DNA of 7,023 nt, from the NCBI GenBank assembly GCA_030633645.1, contig DAOVRY010000033.1:1-7023 (forward strand). Reading direction: 5' to 3'. Under the pieces are notes generated by a model. It was not told the origin of the DNA and made no database searches. It saw only the letters and a program-made list of their open reading frames with translations. Source of the stretch: Pseudomonadota bacterium. Its GTDB lineage: Bacteria; Desulfobacterota; DSM-4660; Desulfatiglandales; B25-G16. Position numbers and translations under genes: made by a program. This document shows, piece after piece, positions 6,014 to 7,023 of the stretch. How positions within the stretch are numbered: the stretch's first letter is position 1; every line of letters starts with the position of its first letter.

Positions 6014-7023
6014 CTAGTACTCAATCCCCTTTCTGGCCTCAACACCTCTGTGAAATGGGTGCTTGATCTCCTTCATCTCAAATACTGCCGAGGCATGTTC
6101 CATCATCTCCGAGTGTGCATCCCGGCCACTCAAGATAATATGCAGATCCTTCGGCTTCAAGAACATCATCTCCCTCACCCGATCTGGATGAACCAGGCCC
6201 AATTGAGTGGCTACATTAATCTCATCCAGGACTATGAGACGATAGGTGAGAGAGAATATCTCTCTCAAGCAGGCCTCCCAGGCGCCTCGAGCAGCCTCTC
6301 TGTGTTTTTTTGATGGTCTCGTCTTTCCAAAGATAAAACCTTCCCCCATGCTCTTGATCTCGAGATTTGGGAATCTTTCACAAGCAATAACCTCGCCATA
6401 GGCCAGGGGAGATTTTATGAACTGTAACATGCTTGAGGGGATTCCATTGGCAGCAAAGAACATAGCCCGCCCCAGGCAATAGGTAGTCTTGCCTTTACCG
6501 TTTCCCGTGACTACCCCTATGCATCCCTCTGGATTGCGGCCTTCAACCTCCCAGGAACCTTTCTCCACTTTGTGCTCAACCATTTCGGTTACCAGATCGG
6601 CCTGCTCAATAATCTCATCTTCTGCATTCCTTCCAGTCAAAACCAGTTCCACATGAGCAGGCTTTTTCTTGATGAGACTCATGATATTGCTTGGAGGGAT
6701 AATGCCCCTGTTGACGATCTGATTGATTCCCTCCAGTATAACGATGTCATACGAGCCTCCAAGGATTATGTCTTGTATCTGTTTGAAGGAGCACCTGATC
6801 TTGTCTTTGTCTCTATCAGGTAAGTTCTCAACAGAGGGTGTAGTTGTTATGGGTATTCGCTTGACTACTACGTTAGGTTTAAGAAAGGAAAGTGCTCTAT
6901 CTTCTGTATTAATGAATGGGTGCGGGAGGAAGCCCATCAAGAAGGTACGCAGGTTTTGTCCGGTCGCCCTGAGAGTCAGACCTATATGGGCAAGGTTCAT
7001 CTGCCTTGTTTTTCCTGTATAGA
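6014..7023 (-). CDS. cobO: Two-domain ATP:corrinoid adenosyltransferase (CobA/CobO/BtuR type), 5' end cut by the window
   Basis: Transfers the adenosyl group of ATP to Co(I) corrinoid. The C-terminal domain is complete. Numbering from the Met encoded at 6998-7000, it has the Walker A GNGKGKTT (166-173, bases 6505-6482), QFIKSPLAYGE, MGEGFIF, the catalytic-type LDEIN and ILSGRDA, ending EARKGIEY. The N-terminal part repeats the same fold: YDIVILEGIN, ELVLTGRNAEDE and ADLVTEMVEHK match YRLIVLDEIN, HIILSGRDAHSE and ASAVFEMKEIK of the second copy. The frame stays open past the Met at 7000 to the window edge, reading YTGKTRQ then MNLAHIGLTLRATG. This aligns without gaps to the CobA P-loop region, so that Met is internal and the true start lies beyond 7023. 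In the first copy the P-loop lysine and the Asp-Glu of LDEIN are lost, so it is probably a non-catalytic domain. Stop is TAG. It converges on the methyltransferase cluster and is transcribed separately. Confidence 0.9.
   Translation of the reverse strand, partial: YTGKTRQMNLAHIGLTLRATGQNLRTFLMGFLPHPFINTEDRALSFLKPNVVVKRIPITTTPSVENLPDRDKDKIRCSFKQIQDIILGGSYDIVILEGINQIVNRGIIPPSNIMSLIKKKPAHVELVLTGRNAEDEIIEQADLVTEMVEHKVEKGSWEVEGRNPEGCIGVVTGNGKGKTTYCLGRAMFFAANGIPSSMLQFIKSPLAYGEVIACERFPNLEIKSMGEGFIFGKTRPSKKHREAARGAWEACLREIFSLTYRLIVLDEINVATQLGLVHPDRVREMMFLKPKDLHIILSGRDAHSEMMEHASAVFEMKEIKHPFHRGVEARKGIEY

Noticed and set aside
5973..6025. Inverted pair ATTGAGT / ACTCAAT as a bidirectional terminator between the convergent genes
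   Set aside because: A 7-bp AT-rich stem with a loop near 39 nt and no T-run is too weak; the arms are better explained by the local repeat.

Overview
The window holds six protein genes. Five lie on the + strand and read as one cluster for corrinoid-dependent methyl transfer; one on the - strand converges on them from the right edge. Base composition is moderate (mid-to-high 40s % GC by eye) and spacing is tight. The combination of an MtrH-type methyltransferase, a [2Fe-2S] corrinoid activator and a selenoprotein fits a strict anaerobe with a folate Wood-Ljungdahl pathway. A sulfate-reducing Desulfobacterota member is my best guess, but nothing in the window proves the phylum.

Layout: 37-1062 MtaA/uroporphyrinogen-decarboxylase-like methyltransferase, interrupted by one in-frame TGA at 745-747; 1157-2110 MtrH/MtgA-like methyltransferase; 2124-3170 a second MtaA/UroD-like methyltransferase; 3186-3863 a corrinoid-binding protein; 3907-5955 a RACo-type ATP-dependent reductive activator of corrinoid proteins; 6014-7023 (- strand, 5' end cut by the window edge) a two-domain ATP:corrinoid adenosyltransferase. 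No RNA gene, CRISPR array, insertion sequence or riboswitch was recognised, and no gene-free stretch exceeds about 100 bases.

The main observation is the TGA at 745-747. It falls exactly on the first cysteine zinc ligand of the MtaA family's His-x-Cys...Cys site. The paralogue two genes downstream has an ordinary TGC there. The frame continues cleanly after the TGA to a full-length 341-residue protein with the last zinc-ligand cysteine intact, and a candidate bacterial SECIS hairpin lies at the right distance. I read this as selenocysteine used as a zinc ligand in a corrinoid methyltransferase.

Proposed joint function (inference): one or both MtaA-like proteins move a methyl group between a small substrate and the cobalt of the corrinoid protein; the MtrH-like protein passes it to tetrahydrofolate; the activator re-reduces cobalt that has oxidised to Co(II); the adenosyltransferase serves the corrinoid supply. 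No substrate-specific methyltransferase of the MtaB, MtmB, MtbB or MttB families is present, so the substrate is unknown.
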